Positions 21,157 to 30,281 of a stretch of 64,000 nt of DNA are shown piece after piece. Below the pieces are notes generated by a model that did not search any database, was not told the DNA's origin, and was given only the letters and a program-made list of their open reading frames with translations. Both the position numbers and the translations under genes were made by a program. How positions within the stretch are numbered: position 1 is the first letter of the stretch; every line of letters starts with the position of its first letter. Source of the DNA: Variovorax paradoxus NBRC 15149 (GTDB lineage: Bacteria; Pseudomonadota; Gammaproteobacteria; Burkholderiales; Burkholderiaceae_C); contig NZ_BCUT01000007.1 of the NCBI RefSeq assembly GCF_001591365.1, positions 372,001-436,000 on the forward strand, written 5' to 3'.

Positions 21157-21993
21157 ATGGCCACCCACGACAACGAGACAATGGAAGAGGGCGGCGAGCG
21201 CTACAACGTGCCGGCGCTCGAACGGGGCCTGCGCGTGCTGTGCGAGTTCAGCCGTGAGAGCCGCACGCTCTCCGCGCCTGAACTGGGGCGCCGCCTCGAC
21301 CTGCCGCGCTCGACCGTGTTCCGGCTTCTCACCACGCTGGAGAACATGGGTTTCCTCGAGCGCGCCGAAGGCGGGCGCGACTACCGCCTGGGCCTGGCCG
21401 TGCTGCGCCTGGGCTTCGAATACCTGGCCTCGCTGGAGCTCACGCAGCTGGGCGCGCCGCTGCTCAACCGCCTGTGCGACGAGCTGCGCACGCCCTGCAA
21501 CCTGGTGGTGCGCGACGGCCGCTCCATCGTCTACGTGGCCAAGGTGGCGCCGCCCACGCCGTTCGCAAGCTCGGTCACCGTGGGCACGCGGCTGCCGGCC
21601 CATGCCACGGTGCTCGGCCGCGTGCTGCTCGAAGACCTCACGCTGCCGCAGCTGCGCGCGCTCTACCCGGAAGACAGGCTCGAGACCTTCTCGCCGAGCA
21701 CGCCCACGACCGTGAGCGAGCTGTTCGACATGGTGCAGGCCGACCGCACGCGCGGCTACGTGCTGGGAGAAGGCTTCTTCGAATCGAACATCTCCAGCAT
21801 CGCGGCGCCGGTGCGCGACCACAGCGGCCACATCGTGGCGGCGCTGGGCGCCACCATCACCTCGGGCCACATCGAGGAGAACCGCATGGACGAGATGGTG
21901 CAGCGCGTGCGCGCCACCGCCGAAGAAATTTCGGGCCTCCTGAACTATTCGCCCGCCCGCGCGCAAAAGGTGGTGCCGCTTCGCAGCGCATGA
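21157..21993 (+). CDS. IclR-family transcriptional regulator
   Basis: 278 residues. The N-terminal winged helix-turn-helix (YNVPALERGLRVLCEFS...LDLPRSTVFRLLTTLENMGFLER) is followed by the IclR effector-binding domain, with GTRLPAHATVLGRVLL and the ending FFESNISSIAAPV. It likely controls this operon in response to a pathway substrate, perhaps through the palindrome at 17785-17802. It sits inside the operon as gene five and overlaps the next gene by ATGA, so it would be autoregulated. Confidence 0.93.
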   Translation: MATHDNETMEEGGERYNVPALERGLRVLCEFSRESRTLSAPELGRRLDLPRSTVFRLLTTLENMGFLERAEGGRDYRLGLAVLRLGFEYLASLELTQLGAPLLNRLCDELRTPCNLVVRDGRSIVYVAKVAPPTPFASSVTVGTRLPAHATVLGRVLLEDLTLPQLRALYPEDRLETFSPSTPTTVSELFDMVQADRTRGYVLGEGFFESNISSIAAPVRDHSGHIVAALGATITSGHIEENRMDEMVQRVRATAEEISGLLNYSPARAQKVVPLRSA

Positions 21994-22841
21994 ACCACGC
22001 CATGACACAGCCATCTACTTCTTCTTCCTTCTTTGCCGCCGACGCACTGGCGGGCCGCGTGGCCGTGGTCACGGGCGGTTCCTCGGGCATCGGCCTGGCC
22101 ACGGTCGAGCTGCTGCTCGAATGCGGCGCCGCGGTGGCGCTGTGCGGCCGCAATGCCGGGCGGCTCGACAGCGCGGTGGCCGGCCTGCGCGAGAAGCACG
22201 CGGGCGCGCGGCTCTTCGCGCAGCCCTGCGACGTGCTCGACGGCCCCTCGGTGCGCGCCTTTGCGGCCGCCAGCGAGGCCGCGCTCGGCCCGGCCTCGAT
22301 GCTGGTCAACAACGCGGGGCAGGGGCGCGTCTCCACCTTCGCCGACACCGACGACGCGGCCTGGACCGAAGAGCTCAAGCTCAAGTTCTTCTCGGTCATC
22401 AACCCCACGCGTGCCTTCCTGCCGCAGCTCGCGGCGCAGCGGATCGTGCACGGCGACGCCGCCATCGTCTGCGCCAACTCGCTGCTCGCGCGCCAGCCCG
22501 AGCCGCACATGGTCGCCACCTCGGCCGCGCGCGCCGGCCTGCTGAACCTCGTGCGCTCGATGGCCACCGAGTTCGCGCCGCAGGGCGTGCGCGTGAACGG
22601 CATCCTGATCGGCCTGGTCGAGTCGGGCCAGTGGCGCCGCCGCTTCGAGGCGCGCGAAGACAAGTCGCAGGACTGGGCCGCATGGAGCGGCCAGCTCGCG
22701 CAGAACAAGCACATTCCGCTGGGCCGCCTGGGGCTTCCGACCGAAGCCGCGCGCGCCATTCTTTTTCTTGCTTCACCGCTCGCGTCGTACACGACGGGCA
22801 GCCACATCGATATCTCTGGAGGCCTTTCGCGCCATGCATAA
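21990..22841 (+). CDS. SDR-family protein with altered active site
   Basis: 283 residues, start overlapping the IclR stop (ATGA); a second ATG at 22002 is possible. The cofactor motif TGGSSGIG and the NNAG motif are normal and Ser164 is in place. Where SDRs have Y-x3-K this protein has T177-S-A-A-R181, judged by aligning the following helix (RAGLLNLVRSMATEFAPQGVRVN). Both catalytic residues are thus replaced, so it may use different chemistry or have a non-enzymatic role. It overlaps the next gene by 8 bp. Confidence 0.85.
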   Translation: MNHAMTQPSTSSSFFAADALAGRVAVVTGGSSGIGLATVELLLECGAAVALCGRNAGRLDSAVAGLREKHAGARLFAQPCDVLDGPSVRAFAAASEAALGPASMLVNNAGQGRVSTFADTDDAAWTEELKLKFFSVINPTRAFLPQLAAQRIVHGDAAIVCANSLLARQPEPHMVATSAARAGLLNLVRSMATEFAPQGVRVNGILIGLVESGQWRRRFEAREDKSQDWAAWSGQLAQNKHIPLGRLGLPTEAARAILFLASPLASYTTGSHIDISGGLSRHA

Positions 22842-24552
22842 CCCCAACAACAACAACACGGTCACGGTCGGCGCAGTCGTCGCGGCCTTTCTCGAACAGT
22901 GCGGCGTCAAGGCGGCCTTCGGCGTGATCTCGATCCACAACATGCCGATCCTCGATGCCTTCGCGCAGCGCGGCGCGATCCGCTTCGTGCCCGCGCGCGG
23001 CGAGGCCGGGGCCGGTAACATGGCCGACGCCTATGCGCGCTCCACGGCCAGCCTGGGCGTGTGCCTCACCAGCACGGGCCCGGCGGCCGGCAACATCGCG
23101 GGCAGCATGGTCGAGGCGCTGACGGCCGGTGCGCCGCTCTTGCACATCACGGGGCAGATCGAGACGCCGTATCTCGACAAGGGCATGTCGTACATCCACG
23201 AGGCACCCGACCAGCTGACCATGCTCAAGGCGGTGTCGAAGGCGGCCCTGCGCGTGCGCAGCGTGGAGACCGTGCTCGGCACGCTCAAGCGCGCGGTGCA
23301 GCTCGCATTGACGGCGCCGACCGGGCCGGTGAGCGTGGAGATCCCGATCGACATCCAGTCGGCGCTCACGACCATGCCGGCCGACCTGTCGCCGCTGCCG
23401 ATCGAGCGGCCCGTGCCTTCGGCCGCATCGCTCGATGCGCTGGCGGCACGCCTGGCAGCCGCCAGGCGCCCGATGCTGTGGGTCGGCGGCGGCGCGCGCC
23501 ATGCGGGCGCCGCCATCCGCCGGCTGCAGAAGCTCGGCTTCGGCGTGGTCACGACCACGCAGGGCCGCGGCACGGTGCCCGAGGACGACGCGGGTTCGCT
23601 CGGCTCCTACAACATCCACAAGCCGGTCGAGGCGCTGTACCAGCGCTGCGACGCAATGCTGGTCGTCGGCTCGCGGCTGCGCGGCAACGAAACGCTCAAG
23701 TACGAGTTGAAGCTGCCGCGCCTGTTGCTGCGCATCGATGCCGACGCCGCCGCCGAAGGCCGCGGCTACGCCACCGACCTGTTCGTCTGCGGCGATTCCG
23801 CGCTGGCGCTCGAAGGCCTGGCCGACCGCCTCGAGGCCGCGAAGTACAAGGCCGACCCCGAACTGCTCGCCGACCTGCGCGCCGCGCACGAACAGGCCGT
23901 GGCCTCGCTGACCGACGGCCTCGGCCCCTATGCCGCGCTCGTGAAGGAGCTGCAGGCCGCAGCCGGCCGCAGCTTCAACTGGGTGCGCGACGTCACGGTG
24001 TCGAACAGCACCTGGGGCAACCGCGAGCTGCGCATCTTCGAGCCGAGCGCGGGCGTGCACGCCACGGGCGGCGGCATCGGGCAGGGCATGCCGATGGCCA
24101 TCGGCGCGGCCATTGGCGCGGCCGAGACGGGCTCGGGCCGCAAGACCTTCTGCCTGGCGGGCGACGGCGGCTTCATCCTGAACCTCGGCGAGCTTGCCAC
24201 CGCGGTGCAGGAGCAGGCCGACATGCTGATCGTGCTCATGAACGACAAGGGCTACGGCGTCATCAAGAACATCCAGGACGCCCAGTACGGCGGCCGCCGC
24301 TGCTATGCCGACCTGCACACACCCGACTACGCGATGCTGTGCGCCTCGCTGGCGCTGCCGCATGCGCGCGTGCAGCGCATGGACGAGCTGAAGGCGAAGC
24401 TCGGCGAGGCGCTGGCAAGGAAGGGCCCGTTCCTGCTCGAGATCGACATGCTGTCGATCGGCGATTTCAAGAGCGCCTTCGCGGGTCCACCGACCAATAC
24501 CGTGACCCAGATTCCGGCGCTCGGCAAGGCTGCGGCCACGTCGGTGGAGTGA
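22834..24552 (+). CDS. Thiamine-diphosphate-dependent enzyme (acetolactate synthase / benzoylformate decarboxylase type)
   Basis: 572 residues in the classical three-domain ThDP order. The catalytic glutamate is E57 in ARGEAGAGNMADAYAR. The central domain holds VGGGARHAG, and the ThDP/Mg motif is GDGGFILNLGEL with the Asn of MNDKGYG (about residues 442-472). Family members decarboxylate 2-oxo acids or perform carboligation. Here it may decarboxylate a 2-oxo acid to an aldehyde for the adjacent aldehyde dehydrogenase. That coupling is inferred. Confidence 0.88.
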   Translation: MHNPNNNNTVTVGAVVAAFLEQCGVKAAFGVISIHNMPILDAFAQRGAIRFVPARGEAGAGNMADAYARSTASLGVCLTSTGPAAGNIAGSMVEALTAGAPLLHITGQIETPYLDKGMSYIHEAPDQLTMLKAVSKAALRVRSVETVLGTLKRAVQLALTAPTGPVSVEIPIDIQSALTTMPADLSPLPIERPVPSAASLDALAARLAAARRPMLWVGGGARHAGAAIRRLQKLGFGVVTTTQGRGTVPEDDAGSLGSYNIHKPVEALYQRCDAMLVVGSRLRGNETLKYELKLPRLLLRIDADAAAEGRGYATDLFVCGDSALALEGLADRLEAAKYKADPELLADLRAAHEQAVASLTDGLGPYAALVKELQAAAGRSFNWVRDVTVSNSTWGNRELRIFEPSAGVHATGGGIGQGMPMAIGAAIGAAETGSGRKTFCLAGDGGFILNLGELATAVQEQADMLIVLMNDKGYGVIKNIQDAQYGGRRCYADLHTPDYAMLCASLALPHARVQRMDELKAKLGEALARKGPFLLEIDMLSIGDFKSAFAGPPTNTVTQIPALGKAAATSVE

Positions 24553-24557
24553 CGGGC

Positions 24558-25352
24558 ATGACCGCGCTGCGCGTTGCACTCATCGGCTGCGGTGCCATCG
24601 GCACCTCGGTGCTCGAACTGCTCGAGGGCGACACGGCCCTGGCGGTGGCGGCCATCGTCGTGCCTGAAGAAGGCGTGGCCGCTGCGCAGAGGCTTGTGCC
24701 CGGCGTGCCGGTTGCAAGCCGCGTGCCGGTTGCGGGCATCGACCTCGTGGTCGAGACGGCCGGGCATGCGGCCATCGAGGAGCATGTGCTGCCGGCGCTC
24801 GCACGCGGCACGCCGTGCATCGTGGCCTCGGTGGGCGCGCTGTCGGCCGCGGGCCTTGCCGAAAGGCTCGAAGCCGCCGCCACTGCCGGCCGCACCCAGG
24901 TGCAGCTGATCGCGGGCGCGATCGGTGCCATCGACGCGCTGGCGGCCGCGCGCATCGGCGGGCTGGGCAGCGTGCGCTACACGGGCCGCAAGCCGCCGCG
25001 GGCCTGGAAGGGCACGCCGGCCGAGCAGGGCCGCGACCTCGATGCGCTCACGCAGGAAACCGTCATCTTCGAAGGCAGCGCGCGCGAGGCGGCGCAGCTC
25101 TATCCCAAGAACGCCAACGTCGCGGCCACCGTGTCGCTCGCGGGGCTGGGGCTCGACAGGACGATGGTGCGGCTCATTGCCGATCCGGCCATCGCCGACA
25201 ACGTGCACACGGTCGAGGCCGAGGGCGCCTTCGGCAGCTTCGAGCTGACCATGCGCAACAAGCCGCTTGCGGCCAATCCCAAGACCTCCGCGCTCACCGT
25301 CTACAGCGCGGTGCGCGCGCTGCGCAACCGGGCCGCGGCGCTCGCCATCTGA
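24558..25352 (+). CDS. nadX: Aspartate dehydrogenase-family protein
   Basis: 264 residues. Rossmann motif IGCGAIGTSVLELL, then VVETAGHAA, and the family signature YPKNANVAATVSLAGLGLDRT. Known members oxidise L-aspartate to iminoaspartate or oxaloacetate with NAD(P), either for NAD synthesis or amino-acid catabolism. No nadA or nadC is nearby, and all neighbours are catabolic. A role on another amino acid or imine intermediate of this pathway is therefore possible. Starts 5 bp after the ThDP gene. Confidence 0.82.
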   Translation: MTALRVALIGCGAIGTSVLELLEGDTALAVAAIVVPEEGVAAAQRLVPGVPVASRVPVAGIDLVVETAGHAAIEEHVLPALARGTPCIVASVGALSAAGLAERLEAAATAGRTQVQLIAGAIGAIDALAAARIGGLGSVRYTGRKPPRAWKGTPAEQGRDLDALTQETVIFEGSAREAAQLYPKNANVAATVSLAGLGLDRTMVRLIADPAIADNVHTVEAEGAFGSFELTMRNKPLAANPKTSALTVYSAVRALRNRAAALAI

Positions 25353-25365
25353 GCCATTCCCCACC

Positions 25366-26844
25366 ATGATTTCTTCCGAACTTCTTCCGATCTGCGTTGC
25401 CGGCGAATGGCGCCTGGGCGGCGGCGACGTGTACGAGAGCCTCTATCCCGCCACGGGCGAGCCGATCGCGCGCCTCAGGGCCGCGAGCCTGGCCGATGTC
25501 GAGGAGGCCATCACGCGTGCCGACCACGCGTTCCGCAACAGCGGCTGGGCCCAGCGCCTGCCGCACGAGCGCGCCGCCGTGCTGCACCGCGTGGCGCAGC
25601 TGATCCGCGAAGAGAGCGAAAGCCTTGCGCAGAAGCAGCGCCTGGACAACGGCAAGCCGATCAACGAAACGCGCAACCTCGTGGCCAGCGCCGCGGGCAC
25701 CTTCCAGTTCTTCGCGGCAGCATTGGAGACGCTCGAAGAAACCATCACCCCCTCGCGCGGCGCCTTCGTCACGATGAGCGTGCACGAGCCCATGGGCGTG
25801 GTCGCGGCGATCACGCCGTGGAACTCGCCGATCGCGAGCGAAGCGCAGAAGCTCGCGCCCGCGCTGGCGGCCGGCAATGCGGTGGTCGTGAAGCCCGCCG
25901 AAGTCACGCCGCTGATGGCGCTGGAGCTCGCGCGCATCTGCGAGCAGGCCGGCGTGCCGAAGGGCATCGTCAGCGTGCTGCCGGGCAAGGGATCGGTCAT
26001 CGGCGATGCGATCACGAAGCATCCGCTGGTCAAGCGCGTGTCGTTCACGGGCGGCACCACCACCGGCAAGCACATCGCGCACATCGCGGCCGACAAGATG
26101 ATGCCGGTGTCGCTGGAGCTGGGCGGCAAGTCGCCCACCATGGTGCTCGACGATGCGGACCTCGACCATGCGGTGAGCGGCGTGCTCTACGGCATCTTCA
26201 GCTCATCGGGCGAATCGTGCATCGCCGGCTCGCGCCTCTTTGTGGCACGCGGCATCTATGACGAGTTCCTCACGCGGCTGGCCGAAGGCGCCAATGCCTT
26301 GCGCGTGGGCGACCCGGCTTCGGAGCGCACGCAGATGGGCCCGCTCATCACCGCCAGGCACCGCGAGGGCATCGAGCGCTATGTGGAGCTGGGCGTGTCC
26401 GAAGGCGGGCGCATCCGCACCGGCGGCGTGCGGCCCCATGGCGGCGACTACGACAAGGGCTACTTCTACCGGCCGACCATCATCGAGGGCCTGGACAACA
26501 GCGCGCGCATCAGCCAGGAAGAGATCTTCGGCCCGGTACTGGTCGCGATGCCCTTCGACGACGAGGAGTCGCTGATCGCGCAGGCCAACGACAGCGTCTA
26601 CGCGCTGGCCGCGGGCGTCTGGAGCCGCGACTTCAAGCGCGCCTGGAAGCTCGGCCGCGCGGTGCAGGCCGGCACCGTCTGGGTCAACACCTACAAGCAG
26701 TTCTCGGTCTCCACCCCCTTCGGCGGCTGGCGCGACAGCGGCCTCGGCCGCGAGAAGGGCCGCGAAGGCATTTTCCAGTACATGGAGCAAAAGAGCATGT
26801 ACTGGGGCACCAACGAACAACCTCTGCCCTGGGCACTGACATGA
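25366..26844 (+). CDS. NAD(P)-dependent aldehyde dehydrogenase
   Basis: 492 residues, full length. Cofactor motif SFTGGTTTG, general base E251 in LELGGKSP, and nucleophile C285 in GESCIAGS. The sequence resembles the hydroxymuconic-semialdehyde / betaine-aldehyde branch. It would oxidise an aldehyde, perhaps the product of the ThDP enzyme or of ring cleavage, to the acid. The stop overlaps the next start by four bases (ATGA). Confidence 0.92.
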   Translation: MISSELLPICVAGEWRLGGGDVYESLYPATGEPIARLRAASLADVEEAITRADHAFRNSGWAQRLPHERAAVLHRVAQLIREESESLAQKQRLDNGKPINETRNLVASAAGTFQFFAAALETLEETITPSRGAFVTMSVHEPMGVVAAITPWNSPIASEAQKLAPALAAGNAVVVKPAEVTPLMALELARICEQAGVPKGIVSVLPGKGSVIGDAITKHPLVKRVSFTGGTTTGKHIAHIAADKMMPVSLELGGKSPTMVLDDADLDHAVSGVLYGIFSSSGESCIAGSRLFVARGIYDEFLTRLAEGANALRVGDPASERTQMGPLITARHREGIERYVELGVSEGGRIRTGGVRPHGGDYDKGYFYRPTIIEGLDNSARISQEEIFGPVLVAMPFDDEESLIAQANDSVYALAAGVWSRDFKRAWKLGRAVQAGTVWVNTYKQFSVSTPFGGWRDSGLGREKGREGIFQYMEQKSMYWGTNEQPLPWALT

Positions 26845-27812
26845 GCGTACTTGGCATCGACCAGATCACCTACGGGGCGGACGACCTGCCCACCTGCCGC
26901 CGTTTCTTCGAGGACTGGGGCCTCGCGCTGAAGTCGGAAGCGGCCGACGAGCTCGTCTTCGAATGCCTCAACGGCTGCAAGGTGGTCGTCGCGGCGTTGG
27001 ACAAGGCGGGCCTTCCGCCCGCGATGGAAGAGGGCCCGACGCTGCGCGAAGTGGTGTGGGGCGTGGAAAGCGACGCGGACCTCGACCGCTATGCCGCCGC
27101 CATCGCGCGGGACCCGGCCTTCTTCGATGTCACCGTCGACGGCGCGCGCCGCATCGGCTGCATCGACCCCAACGGCCTCGCCGCGCGGCTGCAGGTCAGC
27201 CGCAAGCACGCGGTCGAGGTCGACTGCGGCGCCATGAACACCTGGAACGCCAAGCCGCGCGTCAACCAGCCCGCACCGGTCTATGAACGCGCGACGCCGA
27301 TCGAGGTCGGCCACGTGGTGTTCTTCGTGAGCGACGTGGCGGCCACCAGCGCGTTCTACGCGCAGCGCTTCGGCTTCGTTTCGTCCGACAGCTATCCGAA
27401 GCGCGGCGCCTTCATGCGCTGCGCGCCGGAGGGCGGCCACCATGACCTGTTCCTGCTGCAGATCCCCTCGGGCAAGCGCGGACTCAACCACGTCGCCTTC
27501 ACCGTGCGCGACATCCACGAGGTGTTCGGCGGCGGCCTGCACTTTTCGCGCCGCGGCTGGGAAACGCAGCTGGGCCCGGGGCGGCACCCGGTGTCTTCCG
27601 CGTACTTCTGGTACTTCAAGAATCCGGCCGGCGGCCTGATCGAGTACTACGCGGACGAAGACCAGCTCACGGCCGACTGGCAGCCGCGCGAGTTCGAGCC
27701 GGGGCCTACGGTGTTCGCCGAATGGGCGGTCGACGGCGGCCTCGACGGCAACACGCGCCGCCAGAAGAACGCGGAAGGCCCGAAGGGCGCCTTCCTCACG
27801 GAGAAAAAGTGA
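26841..27812 (+). CDS. VOC-superfamily extradiol-dioxygenase-like protein
   Basis: 323 residues with two vicinal-oxygen-chelate modules. The C-terminal module keeps the three metal ligands of type I extradiol dioxygenases: H158 (VGHVVFFV), H217 (GLNHVAFTV) and E268 (GLIEYY). The N-terminal module has degenerate positions. Such enzymes open catecholic or gentisate-like rings next to the diol. It is the likely ring-cleavage enzyme of the operon; the actual substrate is not deducible. Confidence 0.83.
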   Translation: MSVLGIDQITYGADDLPTCRRFFEDWGLALKSEAADELVFECLNGCKVVVAALDKAGLPPAMEEGPTLREVVWGVESDADLDRYAAAIARDPAFFDVTVDGARRIGCIDPNGLAARLQVSRKHAVEVDCGAMNTWNAKPRVNQPAPVYERATPIEVGHVVFFVSDVAATSAFYAQRFGFVSSDSYPKRGAFMRCAPEGGHHDLFLLQIPSGKRGLNHVAFTVRDIHEVFGGGLHFSRRGWETQLGPGRHPVSSAYFWYFKNPAGGLIEYYADEDQLTADWQPREFEPGPTVFAEWAVDGGLDGNTRRQKNAEGPKGAFLTEKK

Positions 27813-27829
27813 ATCCCACAACCACCACC

Positions 27830-28822
27830 ATGCAACGACGCCTTTCCCTTTCCCTTGTGTTCGCCGCGCTGTCGGCCTTTGCCATCGCTTCGCCCGCGCA
27901 GGCGCAGGGCGAGGTGCAGAAGCAGCTCTCGAGCGAGCGCTTCACCATCGTCTCGCCGTTCCCGCCCGGCGGTCCGGTCGACACGCTGGCGCGCGTGCTG
28001 TCGGACGGGCTCGCCAAGCGCTACGGCCAGGCCGCGGTGGTCGAGAACCTGGTCGGCGCGGCCGGCAACATCGGCATCGACAAGGTCAAGCGCGCCAAGG
28101 GCGACGGCCACACGCTGCTCGTGGTGCCCGCGGGCAACCTCACGATCAACCCCACCTTGATGCCGAACTTCCCGTTCGACATCGAGAAGGACTTCGTGCC
28201 CGTCACCATGCTGGCCAAGGCGCCCAACGTGCTGGTGGCCTCGCCCTCGTCGGGCATCAAGAGCGCGAAGGAGCTGGTGGCGCGGGCCAAGGCCAAGCCC
28301 GATTCGCTTTCGTACGCCTCGCCCGGCGTGGGCAGCGGCCTGCACCTGGCGGGCGAGCTGTTCAAGCAGCAGGCCGGCATCGACCTGCTGCACGTGCCCT
28401 ACAAGGGCACGGCGCCCGCGCTCAACGACGTGCTCGGCGGCGCGGTGCCGCTGATGTTCAGCAACCTGCCCGCGACCATGCCCTTCATCAAGAACGGCAA
28501 GCTGGTGGCGCTGGGCGTGACCGAGGCCGCGCGCAGCCCGGCCGCGCCCGACATTCCGACGCTGGCGGAGCAGGGCATCCAGGGCGTGGCCGTGACCTCG
28601 TGGTATGGCCTGCTGGCGCCCAAGGGCACGCCGCCCGCCGTGGTCGAGCAGCTCGCGAAAGACGCCGCGGAGATGCTGGCGCAGCCCGACGTGCGCGAGC
28701 GCCTGAAAGCGCAAGGCATGACGGATGCAGCGATGAAGCCGGCCGCGTTTGCCGCGCACATCCGCGAAGAAACAGCCGTGTGGGCCAGGATCATCAAGGC
28801 CCGCAACATCGTGGCCGAGTGA
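27830..28822 (+). CDS. Second Bug-family periplasmic receptor of the operon
   Basis: 330 residues with a signal peptide (cleavage near SPAQAQG). Bug motifs: IVSPFPPGGPVDTLARVL, GAAGNIGIDKV, and LHVPYKGTAPALNDVLGGAVPLMF. It differs substantially from the receptor at 17826, so the operon carries two distinct binding proteins for related or sequential substrates. No TctAB partners are adjacent. Confidence 0.92.
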   Translation: MQRRLSLSLVFAALSAFAIASPAQAQGEVQKQLSSERFTIVSPFPPGGPVDTLARVLSDGLAKRYGQAAVVENLVGAAGNIGIDKVKRAKGDGHTLLVVPAGNLTINPTLMPNFPFDIEKDFVPVTMLAKAPNVLVASPSSGIKSAKELVARAKAKPDSLSYASPGVGSGLHLAGELFKQQAGIDLLHVPYKGTAPALNDVLGGAVPLMFSNLPATMPFIKNGKLVALGVTEAARSPAAPDIPTLAEQGIQGVAVTSWYGLLAPKGTPPAVVEQLAKDAAEMLAQPDVRERLKAQGMTDAAMKPAAFAAHIREETAVWARIIKARNIVAE

Positions 28823-28851
28823 GCCGCGAACAACAAAAGGGGGAGACACCC

Positions 28852-30015
28852 ATGAAGACAAGCGAATCCACCATCGGCATCGTCGGCGCGGGCATCGGCG
28901 GCCTGGTGGCGGCCATCGCGCTGCGCCGCGCCGGGCACGACGTGGCCGTGTTCGAGCAGGCGAAGCAGTTCGCCCGCGTCGGTGCGGACATCAACCTCAC
29001 GCCCAATGCGGTGCGTGCGCTGGACGGCCTCGGCGTGGGCGAGGCCGCGCGGGTCACGGCGGCCCGGCCTTCGTACCGCATCAGCCGCACCTACGACACG
29101 GGCGAGGAAACCTCGCGCCTCGAGATGGCCGATTCGGCCGAGCAGCGCTACGGTGCGCCGCAGCTCACCATCCACCGCGCCGATCTGCTGGCTGCGCTGG
29201 CCGACATGTTCCCGGCCGAGTGCGTGGCGCTGGGCAAGCGCGCGCAGACCATCGCCGCGGACGAGAAGGGCGTGAGCCTCTCGTTCAGCGACGGCACCGG
29301 CGCCCGCGTCGGCGCGCTGCTCGGCGCCGACGGCATCCACTCGTGCGTGCGCACCGCGATGTTCGGCGCCGAGAGCCCGCGCTTCACCGGCATCGTCGCC
29401 TACCGCGCCGTGGTGCCCGCCGAGCGTGTGGCGGGCGTGCCCAACCTCGGTGCCTTCACCAAGTGGTGGGGCCCGAATCCGCAGAGCCAGATCGTCACGT
29501 TCCCGCTCAACCGCGGCAGGGACATCTTCATCTTCGCGACCACGCCGCAGGACAGCTGGCACCTCGAATCCTGGACCGCGCCCGGCAGCGTCGACGAGCT
29601 GCGCGAACAGTACGTGGCCTACCACCCCGAGGCGCGCGCCCTGCTCGAAGCCTGCGACACGGTGCTGAAGACCGCCCTGTACGAGCGCGACCCCATGCCG
29701 GCCTGGACCGCCGGCCGCATGGCCCTGCTCGGCGATGCCGCGCACCCGATGCTGCCCTTCATGGCGCAGGGTGCGGGCATGGCGATCGAAGACGCCGTGG
29801 TGCTGTCGCGCCACCTCGAAGGCGTTGCCATGGCCGATATGCCCTCTGCGCTGCAGGCCTACCAGGCCGCGCGCATCGAGCGCGCCAGCCAGGTGCAGCT
29901 TGGCTCGCGCGGCAACAACTGGCTGCGCGAAGGCGGCAATGCCGACTGGGTCTATGGCTACGACGCCTGGGCCGTGCCGCTGGGCGCCCCCGCTGGCGCC
30001 ACTGCCACCGCCTGA
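28852..30015 (+). CDS. FAD-dependent monooxygenase, 6-hydroxynicotinate 3-monooxygenase (NicC)-like
   Basis: 387 residues, class A flavoprotein hydroxylase. FAD motif GAGIGGLVAAIALRRAGHD, mid motif GADGIHS, and LLGDAAHPMLPFMAQGAGMAIED. The closest family I recall is NicC (6-hydroxynicotinate 3-monooxygenase): the end of the protein (NNWL...WVYGYDAW) and the KWW motif match its pattern. NicC-type enzymes hydroxylate with loss of a carboxylate. Here it could prepare a ring for cleavage by the VOC dioxygenase. A salicylate-hydroxylase-like role is the alternative. Confidence 0.87.
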   Translation: MKTSESTIGIVGAGIGGLVAAIALRRAGHDVAVFEQAKQFARVGADINLTPNAVRALDGLGVGEAARVTAARPSYRISRTYDTGEETSRLEMADSAEQRYGAPQLTIHRADLLAALADMFPAECVALGKRAQTIAADEKGVSLSFSDGTGARVGALLGADGIHSCVRTAMFGAESPRFTGIVAYRAVVPAERVAGVPNLGAFTKWWGPNPQSQIVTFPLNRGRDIFIFATTPQDSWHLESWTAPGSVDELREQYVAYHPEARALLEACDTVLKTALYERDPMPAWTAGRMALLGDAAHPMLPFMAQGAGMAIEDAVVLSRHLEGVAMADMPSALQAYQAARIERASQVQLGSRGNNWLREGGNADWVYGYDAWAVPLGAPAGATATA

Positions 30016-30046
30016 TTCACATCCACCTCACCCCACGGAGGCAACC

Positions 30047-30268
30047 ATGCAACAAGACCGCTACCTGCAACCGCACCAGGCGCGCCAGCGCCCCGCGACC
30101 ACCTATGAAGACCTGCTGGGCGACGTGATCGAGCGCGCCTTTGCCGACGGCATCCACGACCTGCCCAGCCTCGTGCAGCGCCTGAACGACAGCGGCCTGG
30201 CCACACCCGGCGGCCAGCCCTGGACCGAGGCGCTGTACCGCAAGGAAATGGCCACGCTGGCCGCCTGA
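30047..30268 (+). CDS. Small recombinase-like helix-turn-helix protein
   Basis: 73 residues. The sequence (LPSLVQRLNDSGLATPGGQPWTEALYRKEMATL) looks like the DNA-binding helix-turn-helix tail of serine recombinases, but no catalytic domain exists. From general knowledge, similar short proteins occur next to Rieske oxygenase genes in Burkholderiales. GGAGGCAACC precedes the ATG. Role unknown; it could be a small regulator or an accessory protein. Confidence 0.65.
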   Translation: MQQDRYLQPHQARQRPATTYEDLLGDVIERAFADGIHDLPSLVQRLNDSGLATPGGQPWTEALYRKEMATLAA

Positions 30269-30281
30269 GGAGCATCACACC

